Below, in pieces: positions 1 through 10,110 of a stretch of 64,000 bases of DNA. The DNA lies in the NCBI GenBank assembly GCA_004835665.1, contig RBKR01000003.1, forward strand, positions 1,798,001 through 1,862,000. Direction: 5' to 3'. The notes beneath the pieces were generated by a model, which ran no database searches, was not told the DNA's origin, and worked only from the letters and a program-made list of their open reading frames with translations. How positions within the stretch are numbered: position 1 is the first letter of the stretch; each line of letters begins with the position of its first letter. A program made the position numbers and the translations under genes. The DNA comes from Phoma sp. XZ068. Lineage: Eukaryota > Ascomycota > Dothideomycetes > Pleosporales > Didymellaceae.

Positions 1-36
1 ACGCCTGATGTGTAAACATCGAATCGAGTTCCTCTC

Positions 37-924
37 CTAGGACGAAAGTCTGCGAAGCAGGCCGGAAAGTGGTCCCACAGCCTTTGTGCTTGACACAGCG
101 TCTCGGTGTCCACCTTTGGCTCTGCAAATACCTTTCTCGACCCTGCCGTCTTTGGTGACTACTAAAACTGCCGTGCGCTCATCAGACCAGGTGATTGTGA
201 CTTGGCGCACGGCAGCGTCTGCTTCAATGTCTATGATGCGAGTTGGAATATTACCATCATCATCCCCAGCATCTGAACTGTCGTCGCTCACAAACGCATT
301 CAGCACCCTCCCACCAGAGATGACATCGGCTTCGACATCATCGTCTGCCTGCGCATCCGGTAGCTTTGCCTCTCGTCTGAGGTCCTGAACAACCCGGAGA
401 CGCATATGCCAACTGACCAACTCCCTCCTCAGTGCTCGTCCAAACTTGACAAGATCCTGCTCTACATCCTTTGCACCATCCCCGTCTTTCGCGCCTTGTG
501 GTAGCCACCTATTGGCCAGTTGTTGCAGTGGAATGCATGGTGGTATCGTGTGCTTGTGGATTCGCAGCCGATTCGAGTTCTCGTGTTCTCTGAGTGTGAA
601 GAGGACGTGGTAGGTGTCGACGAAACCACCGTTGATGGGCACCTCGACACTGATACCCAGAATGTCGCCGTTGTTCACGGCGTAAGGGTCGGGGTCCTTC
701 ACTTTGTACGCGGTCACGCCTGCGCAGGCGCGATATATGTTTTCGAGGTTTCGTTTCAACTGTTGCTCGATGATGCGCTTTGCGCTCGCATCGTTGCCAA
801 GACGCACCGCGAGGTGGGGCTGCGAGAGGAGGACTGAGGATTGGTTTGCGCGGTGTGCTTTCAGCGTAGCTATGCGGGCATGCAAGTTGCTGATATCAGA
901 GTCCAGCTGTTCGATAGAGTCCAT
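37..924 (-). CDS. mcm21: CENP-O/Mcm21-like inner kinetochore subunit
   Basis: Single exon of 295 aa; ATG at 924, stop at 37. Residues 1-45 look coiled-coil (MDSIEQLD, then LHARIATLKAHR). The CENP-O core follows at about 60-185 and includes NIYRACAGVTAYKVKDPDP, then VDTYHVLFTL and a helix with RLRIHKHTIPP and LQQLANRWLP. An acidic linker at about 190-225 precedes a beta-rich C-terminus (VTITWSDERTAVLVV). In budding yeast Mcm21 pairs with Ctf19 within the COMA complex and helps link centromeric chromatin to the outer kinetochore; that role is inferred here from family membership. The length fits fungal Mcm21/CENP-O (250-300 aa). The gene is divergent from the acetyl-CoA transporter gene at 1343. 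Confidence 0.83.
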   Translation of the reverse strand: MDSIEQLDSDISNLHARIATLKAHRANQSSVLLSQPHLAVRLGNDASAKRIIEQQLKRNLENIYRACAGVTAYKVKDPDPYAVNNGDILGISVEVPINGGFVDTYHVLFTLREHENSNRLRIHKHTIPPCIPLQQLANRWLPQGAKDGDGAKDVEQDLVKFGRALRRELVSWHMRLRVVQDLRREAKLPDAQADDDVEADVISGGRVLNAFVSDDSSDAGDDDGNIPTRIIDIEADAAVRQVTITWSDERTAVLVVTKDGRVEKGICRAKGGHRDAVSSTKAVGPLSGLLRRLSS

Positions 925-1342
925 AATCGAGGCGTTGTTCGTGTTGTCGCAAACACCAAGCGTTCAGTGTTGATACTGCCAAACGCGACCGCACGTGCCG
1001 GACAGGGGTGACGTGTGTGAACCGCATCGCCGCCCCGGCCCCGCTAGGCAGCTTTGAGCGCGAGAGGCCACGATTTCCGTCCAGGAACGACCGGGGTCAC
1101 AACACCGTCACTGTACCAGTACTGCCCGCAGGCTGCTGTTACGGTCTTCTATACGTTTCCTTGTACTAATTCAAGTCGCTCCTTCACACTTTACTCACTG
1201 CCCACGGCACCTTCCCCAGATCCCTGACGCCTGCCGCGCCCGTCGCATTCACAACTCCACTCTCATTCCCGTCTACCCGGCTCATTCCAACCCCGGCGAG
1301 TCCCGAGCACCCCTCCAGGCAGGGTACGCAAGCTTCCCACAA
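925..1342. promoter_or_regulatory. Shared divergent promoter, CENP-O / acetyl-CoA transporter
   Basis: This 418-bp gap separates two divergent start codons. It is GC-rich in the middle and strongly C/T-rich on the + strand from about 1170 to 1340, as is common in 5' leaders of filamentous ascomycetes. I see no TATA box and no coding frame with conserved content. Confidence 0.5.
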
Positions 1343-3183
1343 ATGAGCAAACGCGCCTCGAGGTCCAAGAACCGCGGCTCTGTACCACACAAGAGCTCCA
1401 CCGACTCTTTGCGGAAAGAGAACAACGGACATGCGAACAGCAGCGCGACTATGAACGGCGTTATCCTCGAACACCGCCGCAAACATGCGAGCATCGACAG
1501 CACCTCGCCCTCCAGCCAGGCCGCGAGCCTCATGAGCAGCCATTCCTTCACCCTCGACGATGAGGTACCGCCTTTGGATGCCGATGAGGGCCCCTCGAAA
1601 GGCTTCTTTGAGCTGTCCAAGAAGGACCAGCGCAACTTCCTGCTCCTGGTGCTGCTGTATTTCCTCCAGGGCATTCCCATGGGTCTTGCGCATGGCTCAG
1701 TGCCTTTTCTGCTGAAGAACGTCGTCTCATACTCGGCCATTGGCGTCTTCTCCCTGGCCGCATACCCCTACTCGCTGAAGCTGCTTTGGAGTCCGATTGT
1801 GGATGCTGTCTGGTCTCCCAGCGTGGGCCGAAGAAAGAGCTGGATCCTGCCCATCCAGACCATCTCTGGTTTCTCCATGATCTGGCTGGGAAGGAACATC
1901 AATAGGTTGATGACAGAGGCTGGCGAGTCAGACGGCCGTGTATGGACCTTCACATGGTGGTGGTTCGCCCTAGTCTTTCTCTGCGCAACGCAGGACATTG
2001 CCGTGGATGGTGAGTAAATTTTCAAACTACACGAGGATAAAGTTAACACGACTAGGCTGGGCCCTAACCCTTCTCTCAAAAGAGAACCTCGCATACGCTT
2101 CGACCGCCCAAACTGTCGGCCTTACAGCCGGCCAGTTTCTTTCTTACACTGTCTTCCTCGCCTTCAACTCGAAGGACTTCGCAAATAAATGGTTCCGCCC
2201 CGCTGGCGCGCCTGCCGAAACTGGCCTCCTCGAACTCGACGGCTACCTCACATTCTGGGGCTGGGCCTATCTCCTCGTAACCCTTGGTCTCGCGCTCATG
2301 AAGCGCGAAGACCGCGATCGCAACACAGACGGCATCAAGGAGGTCTACAAGTCAATGTGGGGCATCTTGAAGCTCAAGAACATCCAGTCCTTCATCATCA
2401 TCCACCTGATCGCCAAAATTGGCTTCCAGGCTAATGACGCTGTCACCAGCTTAAAGCTCCTCGACAAGGGCCTTAAGCAGGAAGAGCTCTCCCTTGTCAT
2501 TCTCGTTGACTTCCCCGTGGAGGTGTTCCTGGGCTACTACATTGGTAAATGGTGTCAAACGTACCCGCCCATGCACATCTGGTGCTGGTCCTTCGTCGGT
2601 CGCCTCGTCGCAGCTGGATTTGCCCAGTTCGTCGTATCCATCTTCCCAGCCGGTGGCGCAACAGGAGGGTTCTTACTCCTTGTCATCGCGGAACACGTTC
2701 TCTCCACATTCATGAATACGGTCATGTTCGTCGCAGTCAGTGCGTTCCATGCAAAGATCTCTGACCCACTAATTGGTGGTACCTATATGACACTGCTCGC
2801 TACGTATGTACTTTCCGCTCATTTACAACACGCAGGACTAACATGATACCAGGGTTTCCAATCTTGGCGGCACCTTCCCGCGCTTCTTCGTCCTCAAAGC
2901 CGTCGACATGTTCACCTCAGCCACCTGCACGCCCCCCACCATCCCCCCAAAGACCGACCTGCTCAAGGGCCCGCTCGTCACGCAGGCGTTCTCGTGCGCT
3001 CTGGAAGGTGACAAGCACCGCTGCATCAACGGTGGCGGAGCCTGCAATGTGACGACAGATGGATACTATATTGTAAACATACTCTGTATCATCATCGGTG
3101 TTGTCACGTTCTGGGGATACATCAAGCCGGCCGTCATGCGGATACAGGCTCTGCCCATGAGGGCGTGGAGGATAGCTGCGTAG
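1343..3183 (+). CDS. Acetyl-CoA transporter (SLC33A1/AT-1 family)
   Basis: Three exons, 1343-2009, 2056-2803 and 2853-3183, separated by 46- and 49-nt GT-AG introns, encode 581 aa. Residues 1-95 are a hydrophilic Ser-rich N-terminus. Multiple membrane segments follow, beginning with LLVLLYFLQGIPMGLAHG at about residue 98. The motif SLKLLWSPIVDAVW and the segment GRRKSWILPIQ are characteristic of the acetyl-CoA transporter (Acatn) family, as is the C-terminal luminal Cys-containing loop before the last helix. Family members carry acetyl-CoA into the ER/Golgi lumen for acetylation of proteins or glycans. Both splice junctions restore the family reading frame (DIAVDGWALTLL and LLATVSNLGGTFPRFF). 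The start ATG is followed by basic residues with no signal peptide, as expected for a polytopic protein. Confidence 0.88.
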
Positions 3184-4516
3184 ACAGCCAGGCGTGTAGG
3201 ATAGACGAGTAGATTAGAAAGAAATGGGTATGGATGCATTGCACTCTTGACTTTACGATGTGTTATTTCAAAATTGTTGTAGTGCGCTGCAGTAATTGTA
3301 GAACGGGAGATGTCATGTAAGAATGCGTAGGTCTGTGAAGGGATATGGTGTGTAGTGTTTGCATTGCTAGCATCTTCTATATCTCTTGTGACTTGAGAGA
3401 TTGGCTGACCATGAGGAATGCATGCTCGAACTCAGAGCACTCTAATGGCGAGAAACTAGGAGCCAGGATCATTCAATTGACGGCGAGCGAGACGAGCGTG
3501 ACGGTGTGTAGAGGGGAAACAAGTTTTAAGATGTCATGCATGTAAGGTGTCGAAGTATCCCTGGGTGAGCAACGAGGAAAGAGGACCATCTGCTTGCAAC
3601 CGTACAATGCTGTATGCTGTCTCCACTGCTTTGAGATGTGAGCGGCGAATTGGTCAGTACGGATCCATGCAGATGTGAAACCCTGAGCTAGCAAGTTAGA
3701 ATCCATGTGAAGGTTGAAGATATTGCATTGCATCGAATGGGAACTGGAAAGACCTGTGTGATAGTAAAGAAACCTTTGTGAAAATCCTGGTGATCGGCAT
3801 CGCAATGAGAGGAACGAAAGGCACCCAGGCGCATGGTAAAAGATGCATACGCGTGAACTGCTTCCATAGCTTACATCCCCAAAGGTTTGCTCATTGATTG
3901 ATGAACGCGACAAAATAAAGAAAAGACAGGCATTATCGATCGAGTTGTGAAAGCCTCGTCCACGTAGAAACAAGCCCGCTGATGAGGCCCACCCATGAGA
4001 CTCCCAAATGCTCCCACCCCACGCGACCCAGCTCAAGAATGTCAACGTATCGAGAAAGCCGTGCAAAACCGTAGCCGATATGACAACCGTGATCGTAGCG
4101 CAGCCGTAAGTCATGTCCTCTTTTCCGTCCTTCCGAATGCAGCAAACGACCTATGATCATTCGACCTCTTGTTTCGCCGGCGAGCACGAGAGGTAACGCA
4201 AAGCGCGTCAGACCGTCAGACTGTCTAAAGCGCCGTTGATACTGCCGAGGCAGCCCGCAATCGTGGTACTCGTTACAGAATGTCGTGCGCCGCTCTCGCA
4301 TACAAAGACTGGGGAAGGGGTGTTGGTGTACAAATGTCGAAGAGTAATTGGGTTGCCATGGGCGCGAAAGCGACTTCGAATATGCTGGGTCGAACTCGCA
4401 AAGTTATATCGGCGTCGGGACTCGGGAGGGCTATCGTAATCTCGCTGCCTATCGGCGCCCAAACCTGCTGTTAAAGTTGTTAGCACATGTTCTGTTCGAG
4501 AGGCAGAAGCAAAGAC
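3184..4516. other. Convergent intergenic region, no gene supported
   Basis: This 1.3-kb stretch lies between the stops of the acetyl-CoA transporter gene and the PP1 gene. It must hold both 3' UTRs. Open frames exist on both strands, including a 213-codon frame at 3473-4114 (-), but they have no recognisable domain and unusual composition. Nothing else is supported. Confidence 0.45.
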
Positions 4517-5665
4517 TCAAGCTCCTCTACTACGAGGAGTTGGTGGTCTATTGTCGGTGAGCTTTGGGACATACTTTTGTTTCTTTTCGGCAGGTTTCAG
4601 GATCTATAGATGTAACGTTAGTATTTATCTCTACTATCAAGGTTCAAGCAATCATACCTGGAAGGAGCATAGCAAGCTCTCATCAACGCTCATCATCGCA
4701 CCAGCATTGTCAAATTCGCCACAGTAATTTGGCGCACTGAACAGTGTGACGAGTTGACGCTTTGAGAAGAACTCGTAGCCATCTTCTACAACCTGATGGG
4801 CACGGCAGATAAGGTCCATGTCGTGTTTTTGCAGGAAGCGCGACACAACGTCAGGACCAAATGTGAAACTGACACCTCTATCGTTCTCGCTCCAGCCAGT
4901 GATATCCTTGTCAGGGTCAGACCACAGAAGATCGCAGAGAAGACCGCAGTCAGGAATCTGTGCAAGTTAGCATAGGCTCGGTTTTTTTGTACGTAGGCAA
5001 CGATCGAAATAATGGATCGCCGCAGAATCACTCACATCAGTGGGTCGCATAACTCGCCTGATCTGCTCCATGGAGTTCAGGTCAGGGCTCAAGCCACCGT
5101 GCATGGTGAAGATCTTCTCATCGATAATAGCAGCAATAGGCAGGCAGTTGAAGCAGTCGGTGAATGTCTTCCAGAGCTTGATGTTGTATCTTCGCTTGCA
5201 CTCGTCGTAGAAACCGTAGATACGGTTGATTGAGGCGCACTCGTGGTTACCGCGGAGAACGAAAAAGTTCTCGGGGTACTTGATCTTGTATGCGAGGAGC
5301 AGGCAGATAGTCTCTAGCGACTGCTTGCCACGGTCGACGTAGTCACCGAGGAAGAGGTAGTTGGCCTCAGGAGGGAAGCCGCCATATTCGAAGAGCCGGA
5401 GCAGATCGTAGTACTGGCCGTGAATATCTCCGCAGATCTATGTTGGTATTTGTCAGCGGGGTCTTCGAAATCGTCGACCTGGACTGACCTTGATCGGTGC
5501 CTCGAGCTCGAGGAGAATGGGCTGCGAGATGAAGATCTCACGCGCCTTGGTGCACAGGTAGCGGATCTCAGTCTCGAGTAGCTGGACCTGCTTTCCGGGC
5601 CTGCTGCCCCTGACCTCTAGAAGACGGTCTATAATAGAGTCGAGATCTACCTCGTTTTCCGCCAT
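4517..5665 (-). CDS. glc7: Serine/threonine protein phosphatase PP1 catalytic subunit
   Basis: Four exons, read on the minus strand: 5489-5665, 5036-5437, 4658-4957 and 4517-4603. All introns are phase 0 and 51-78 nt long. The 321-aa product has the full PPP metallophosphatase core: GDIHG at 62-66, GDYVDRG at 90-96, GNHE at 122-125, then KIFTMHGGLSPDL and the C-terminal strand LVTLFSAPNYCGEFDNAGAM. The start MAENEVDLDSII and the tail ILKPAEKKQKYV are typical PP1 rather than PP2A (no terminal DYFL). PP1 (Glc7, BimG, Dis2) dephosphorylates many targets in mitosis, glycogen metabolism and RNA processing through docking subunits. Introns at these positions fit filamentous fungi. A second, PPZ-type paralogue lies at 53962. 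Confidence 0.97.
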
Positions 5666-7572
5666 AGCTGTGACTTGCTGCTGGCTTAGTGTAGGGAATG
5701 GGAGGGAGCAAGGGAGGACCTCGCGCGGGTGTGGTCGGAGAGAAGGAGCGCGTTAACTCGAAATTTTCTGTCTCTGAAAACCTGTTGTCAGCATGGATAG
5801 CTCTGTGGACCTGCGGTCGCAGTGCAGGGGTCGAGTCCATGTAGTGCGGCTCCCGGCGCACATGCCCACTTGCGGGTGCCGCAGCGGGCATGCACAGGGC
5901 GGGCGGGTCGAACGTACCTCGAGTGCAGATGGGCCGGTCCGTGTAGACACTGGTCGCTAGCGGTGGGCGCTGTACGAAGAATGGCTCGAAGCCCCTCAGA
6001 GACGCCTTGCGGCAGGGCTGAGTCTACTCGACGGTGGGAGAGACTCGCGGGTCGGTATCGTCAATTGTGCACGTGCTCAGCAGAATACCTGTGCGGGTTG
6101 TGCGGTGGGCGGTTGAGGGCGCGATGGGAGCGGGGCGCTGAGGCGTTGTTGTGCCGAACGGTGTCGAGTGGGATGCTGAGCGAGGGAACCTCACCGCCTG
6201 GCTGCGACGTGGGATGCGGGGTCAGAGGGCGGTTGCTGCGTGGCGGTGCTGGATGCTGCACGGCAAGGAAGGCTGTTAGAAAGCTTTTGCTACTCGAGAT
6301 TCGGGGCAGGAGGGTGGTGCGAGTGGTAGAGCGTCGCCGTGTAGTAGTTTTGCCTGGATTGTTTCGTCCTGGGCTAGCGCTTGGCAGAGAAGTACGAGCT
6401 AGGCTTAACTGAGAACGCGCGGCCGACGACGAGGGAAGCAATGGAGATAGCTGGGCTGCTTTGGGGAGCTGAGGCAGAAGGCAAGTGAAAAGTGTCTGAA
6501 TCCGAAGGAAGCGAGCCTCGCATGTTTGGGGACCGGGCTGCCACTGAACCACTTAGGCGCTTCTGTCATCATCCTGTGCACCGCCCACTCACGCGCGTTA
6601 CATGGACCCAGACCCAACGTCAACCTATGCATTCTTGTGCGCTCACGAGTCCTGTTAGCGAGCACAGCATGGCCTGTTACTCTACACACAGCTGCCGGCA
6701 TGCCAGCAAGACCTTGCCGTCGCAATTCTTCACTGCAACCGTCTGACGGCCGTCCAGAGACACTGAGCTGCGTATCTAGTTCTAGGCTTGGGCGTCGGCA
6801 ACTCTCCGACAAGCCCGGCGCGTCCCCTTAGGCACCGAGTATTTTTATGCGCCAATGCGGTCAGGTCACCATACAGACTGTTTCAGCGTCTCAGCGTACG
6901 TCAGATGGAGGGATTCAACGGCCGCCGCACTGATCTCATGCAAGCCCTCTGTTGGTCGTCAAATGTTTGCGGAGCCGCGTGAATGTAAGCATCACGTGCG
7001 ACGACACATGTCACTACTATGCATATGCATATAAAGAGGACCTTTACTTTGCCATGGGAATCATCATCACATTTGACTGTGCAGCTAACTGAGATCGTGT
7101 CCAACTATCCGCTCCTCATTATGCAATAAGTCAAACAACGCCCCTTCTTTGCTCACCTGCCAAGCTAGATGAACCATGTTTGCAACTGAAAAGCAGTGAG
7201 TCTTCCAAACCCAAATAACGCCGTGAGATGATTAATGATACAAAGACAAGGTCATAACAGGTCCGTTGAACCACGCAGGAAATGCAAGCACAGCCAGCCT
7301 TTTGGGGAGGAAAATGCCGCCGGTGTATCGATGTAGATGAGAGTAAACACGGACAAACAACGAGCGTGACACAGGCGCTCAAGTCCTAAAATTCAAGATC
7401 CATCCAACGCCATGCAAAAGAGAAATGATGTGCGAAAAATGGGACAGCAGAGATACGACAAAAGCCAAGAAGATCTGACGGAACCTAATAATCAGGTGGG
7501 CGCAGATTCCAGAAGAAAAAAGACAAGTCTTTTGGGTATCGCAAAAGTGATTAGATCAAGGTGGTGCGGGCA
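5666..7572. other. Intergenic region, upstream of PP1
   Basis: This 1.9-kb gap lies between the PP1 start and the 3' end of the LRR gene. The first 1 kb is GC-rich and has several overlapping open frames on both strands (for example 5822-6412 + and 6061-6552 -) with low-complexity R/S/P composition. I read these as chance frames in the PP1 promoter and leader. A TATA-like TATAAAG at about 7029 on the + strand has no gene downstream on that strand. I see nothing else. Confidence 0.4.
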
Positions 7573-10110
7573 TCACCCTAGTGTACGGCCTCCCGAGACA
7601 ATTCCTTGGCTGGGTGTCCGAGGTAGCGCTGGTCGTATGGTAGACGAGTTGTATACTCGATCTGGGGAAAGGCCTGACGCTGCCGAATCCCAGCTTTCGT
7701 CACCCAATGCGCTCAGCCAGGTATTTCCGAAGTCTTGTCGCAGCGCCTCAATCTTCTTTTTGTACAGGTCGTTGCTCACATCGAACTCCTGCTCAGGAAG
7801 TTGCGGTGCTTTGCTATCGGTTGTAGTATCGATGGGTGGCAGCTGTTGATGCGTCGTGTGGGTAGTGTCGATGACAACTCGTTCGTCCAGAGAGGGCCTC
7901 TTGACAGGATCGCCAGTGATTTGCCCGTTCTGTGGCTCATCGAAACGAGGTTTGTCTTGGACTGTGACGTCCGTAGCAAGTTTTTGGATTCTCGGGGGTG
8001 TCCTTGCTGGAGTGTCCTCATATGGAATACCAGTAAGGCCAGTGCTCGCTGACTGTTGCAGCGCCTCAGCCTGTGATAGTTCGACGATCCTTCGTTTGGG
8101 ACCCTTCTTCTTCCGGAGTGAGCCTTGCACAGCTTGCGAACTTCGCGCACTCTTCTGGCGTTGTAGTGAACCAGAACGCCTGAGCCTGTCAGGATCATCG
8201 GTAGTAGAGTCGAGAGCTTTGACAACTTTAGGTGGGACGTGGGGGGCGGGTAGTTCATCTTCGACAGGCGGCTTAACGATAGGGACACCTGGAAGCTCAG
8301 GCGCTCGATCAACGAGTTGCTTCCTTTCAGCATTGCTGGGTCCTGTGGAGTCAATAATGACATCCTCAGTATAGCCAGGTGTCCTGCGGAACAAGTTGAA
8401 AATTGTGACTCGGTAGTTTGGGTATGATTTGCAGAACGGGTTGCGATGGACGTAAATCTCGGTAATGTCAGGGATAACGGTGAGTCGTGCCAACTCGGTG
8501 GGATCCGTCAAATTATTATCTCTAAAGTCGACTCGTTCCAGGGACAATAAGCGCTCGATGCCAGCCAGGGACGACAAACGGTTGGAGCGTAGGTTTAGAG
8601 TGGTAATAGCAGGTAAAGGATTACGGCCGAGTGACTGCAGGCCCTCAATCATGCAATTCGAAAGGTTCAGAGCACGCAGGCAAGTCAAAGAGGCTAAACT
8701 ATCTGGGATCTCGCTGAAAAGGTTGGCAGAGAGGTCGAGCGACTGCAGGGTGTTCGTAAGCGGCGCAAGACTGTTAGATGATATGTTCGTAAGCGCATTG
8801 TCAGCCAGACTCAAATGCCTTAGAAAGCGCCATTTTGTTGAGGGAAACCAGCCCAGCGAGAGGAGGTTTGACGAGCTTCCTCTTGGGGTGTTCGATCGCA
8901 CGCTCGAGGCCGAGCTTCCAGAAGAGCGTCGGTAGTTCGGCGCAGTGCTCCTTCCATGGCCGTGAGCATGGCTGGAGCCGTGTCGAGAGCTGGTGGGTCG
9001 AGAAGGAGAGGAGCTTCGTGGGCGCTGAGACGCAGGTGCTTTGCCAGTGGAGTCTCGCATGGCATCAGAGCTGCGGGGGCTTGATTCCTGCTTACCGTGA
9101 GCGTTCGGTGAGTGTGGCGGCGACTCTTCGGACCGTGCTAGGTGTGCGTGTTTTGTGGTGGGACTTGCTGTTGGCCAGGGCACTGACGGGGAATGCGGTG
9201 CTTTCGCGGATCGTCTGCGGCGCTTGTCAATGTCGTCCAGGACAATGTTGATAAGAAGGTCTGCAGGATCGTCGACTCCTGCTCGTTTGACAGTAAGGCT
9301 GCGAAGATTCTCGGCAAGTCGATCCCATCCATAAAATTGCCGGAAGTCGACATCGTAGATCTCGAGCGCTGTGACATTCTTGAAGGCGAACAGAGGCACG
9401 GCGGTATCGAAGGGGAACTCCTCGTAACCGGCGATCAGGCGAGCTTTGTGATCTGGAGCCAATCGCAGACACGGGATCTTGGTGAAGGCCGAGTACAAGT
9501 ATCTCAAATCCTCCTGGAGCAGTGCCTTTTGCTTCTCAGCCTTGGCTACACTGTTGGATCCAATTCGCAAGCTCGACCAAAGCGACGACATTCCCGACAT
9601 AACGCTGCGCACACTCGAGACAGAGTGAATCGAGTTGCCGTCCGAGTTCTTCTGCCTGTGACGCTGAGTGTTGCTGAGGAATGATACATAGTTGGTGGGT
9701 GAGGCATCTGTGTGGATGTTCTCTAGTCGAACGTTCATGGGGCCGACAGGTATGGAAGTGTCCTCGAAGCGCGAGAGTAGATAGAACAGATGGTGTGGCG
9801 TGAGAGTCAGCTTTGCCGGCTTGATCGTGGGCGAGGTGAACGTCAGAGAAGGTAGCGAGAGCGCTGCGGCCCAGACACTGGAAGAGGAGGAGGCTGGGGG
9901 GCTCGAGGGGCCTGTCGGAGAAGACGGGGAGATGGGATTGTTCTGGCCATGTTTGGGAGCTTGTCGCTGCAATTGCAGAGCATTTGCAAGCGCCTTCTCA
10001 TGTGTTCGTACAAAGTACGCCAAGTTCTGCAGCATGTTAGTATCAGCTGTGTGAGAGCGCTCGTCGTCGACACGCACTCTTATGAAGACCTGTCCATCCT
10101 CTGTGTCCAT
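7573..10110 (-). CDS. Large leucine-rich-repeat protein
   Basis: Single exon of 845 aa. The N-terminal 270 residues form a conserved-looking domain (MDTEDGQVFIRVRVDDERSH, later PCLRLAPDHKARLIAGYEEFPFD) that ends in LRR-like strands (VTALEIYDVDF, NLRSLTVKRAGV). A 150-residue Ser/Pro/His-rich disordered insert follows. At about 428-560 there are six or so LRRs (LRHLSLADNALTNI, LQSLDLSANLFSEI, ITTLNLRSNRLSSL, LERVDFRDNNLTD), closed by an LRR-cap motif (NPFCKSYPNYRVTIFNLF). The C-terminal 270 residues are disordered and contain a short charged helix (YKKKIEALRQDF). It resembles fungal LRR proteins such as S. pombe SPAC926.06c, but I cannot confirm orthology. The function is probably scaffolding and is unknown. 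No membrane segment or signal peptide is visible. Confidence 0.85.
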   Translation of the reverse strand: MDTEDGQVFIRVRVDDERSHTADTNMLQNLAYFVRTHEKALANALQLQRQAPKHGQNNPISPSSPTGPSSPPASSSSSVWAAALSLPSLTFTSPTIKPAKLTLTPHHLFYLLSRFEDTSIPVGPMNVRLENIHTDASPTNYVSFLSNTQRHRQKNSDGNSIHSVSSVRSVMSGMSSLWSSLRIGSNSVAKAEKQKALLQEDLRYLYSAFTKIPCLRLAPDHKARLIAGYEEFPFDTAVPLFAFKNVTALEIYDVDFRQFYGWDRLAENLRSLTVKRAGVDDPADLLINIVLDDIDKRRRRSAKAPHSPSVPWPTASPTTKHAHLARSEESPPHSPNAHGKQESSPRSSDAMRDSTGKAPASQRPRSSSPSRPTSSRHGSSHAHGHGRSTAPNYRRSSGSSASSVRSNTPRGSSSNLLSLGWFPSTKWRFLRHLSLADNALTNISSNSLAPLTNTLQSLDLSANLFSEIPDSLASLTCLRALNLSNCMIEGLQSLGRNPLPAITTLNLRSNRLSSLAGIERLLSLERVDFRDNNLTDPTELARLTVIPDITEIYVHRNPFCKSYPNYRVTIFNLFRRTPGYTEDVIIDSTGPSNAERKQLVDRAPELPGVPIVKPPVEDELPAPHVPPKVVKALDSTTDDPDRLRRSGSLQRQKSARSSQAVQGSLRKKKGPKRRIVELSQAEALQQSASTGLTGIPYEDTPARTPPRIQKLATDVTVQDKPRFDEPQNGQITGDPVKRPSLDERVVIDTTHTTHQQLPPIDTTTDSKAPQLPEQEFDVSNDLYKKKIEALRQDFGNTWLSALGDESWDSAASGLSPDRVYNSSTIRPALPRTPSQGIVSGGRTLG

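Noticed and set aside
3473..4114. 213-codon minus-strand frame between the acetyl-CoA transporter and PP1 genes
   Set aside because: No family motif; Cys/Ser/His-rich chance-like composition; located where two 3' UTRs converge.
5822..6552. Overlapping long frames on both strands upstream of PP1
   Set aside because: GC-driven open frames with Arg/Ser/Pro bias in both directions and no splice partners or domains.
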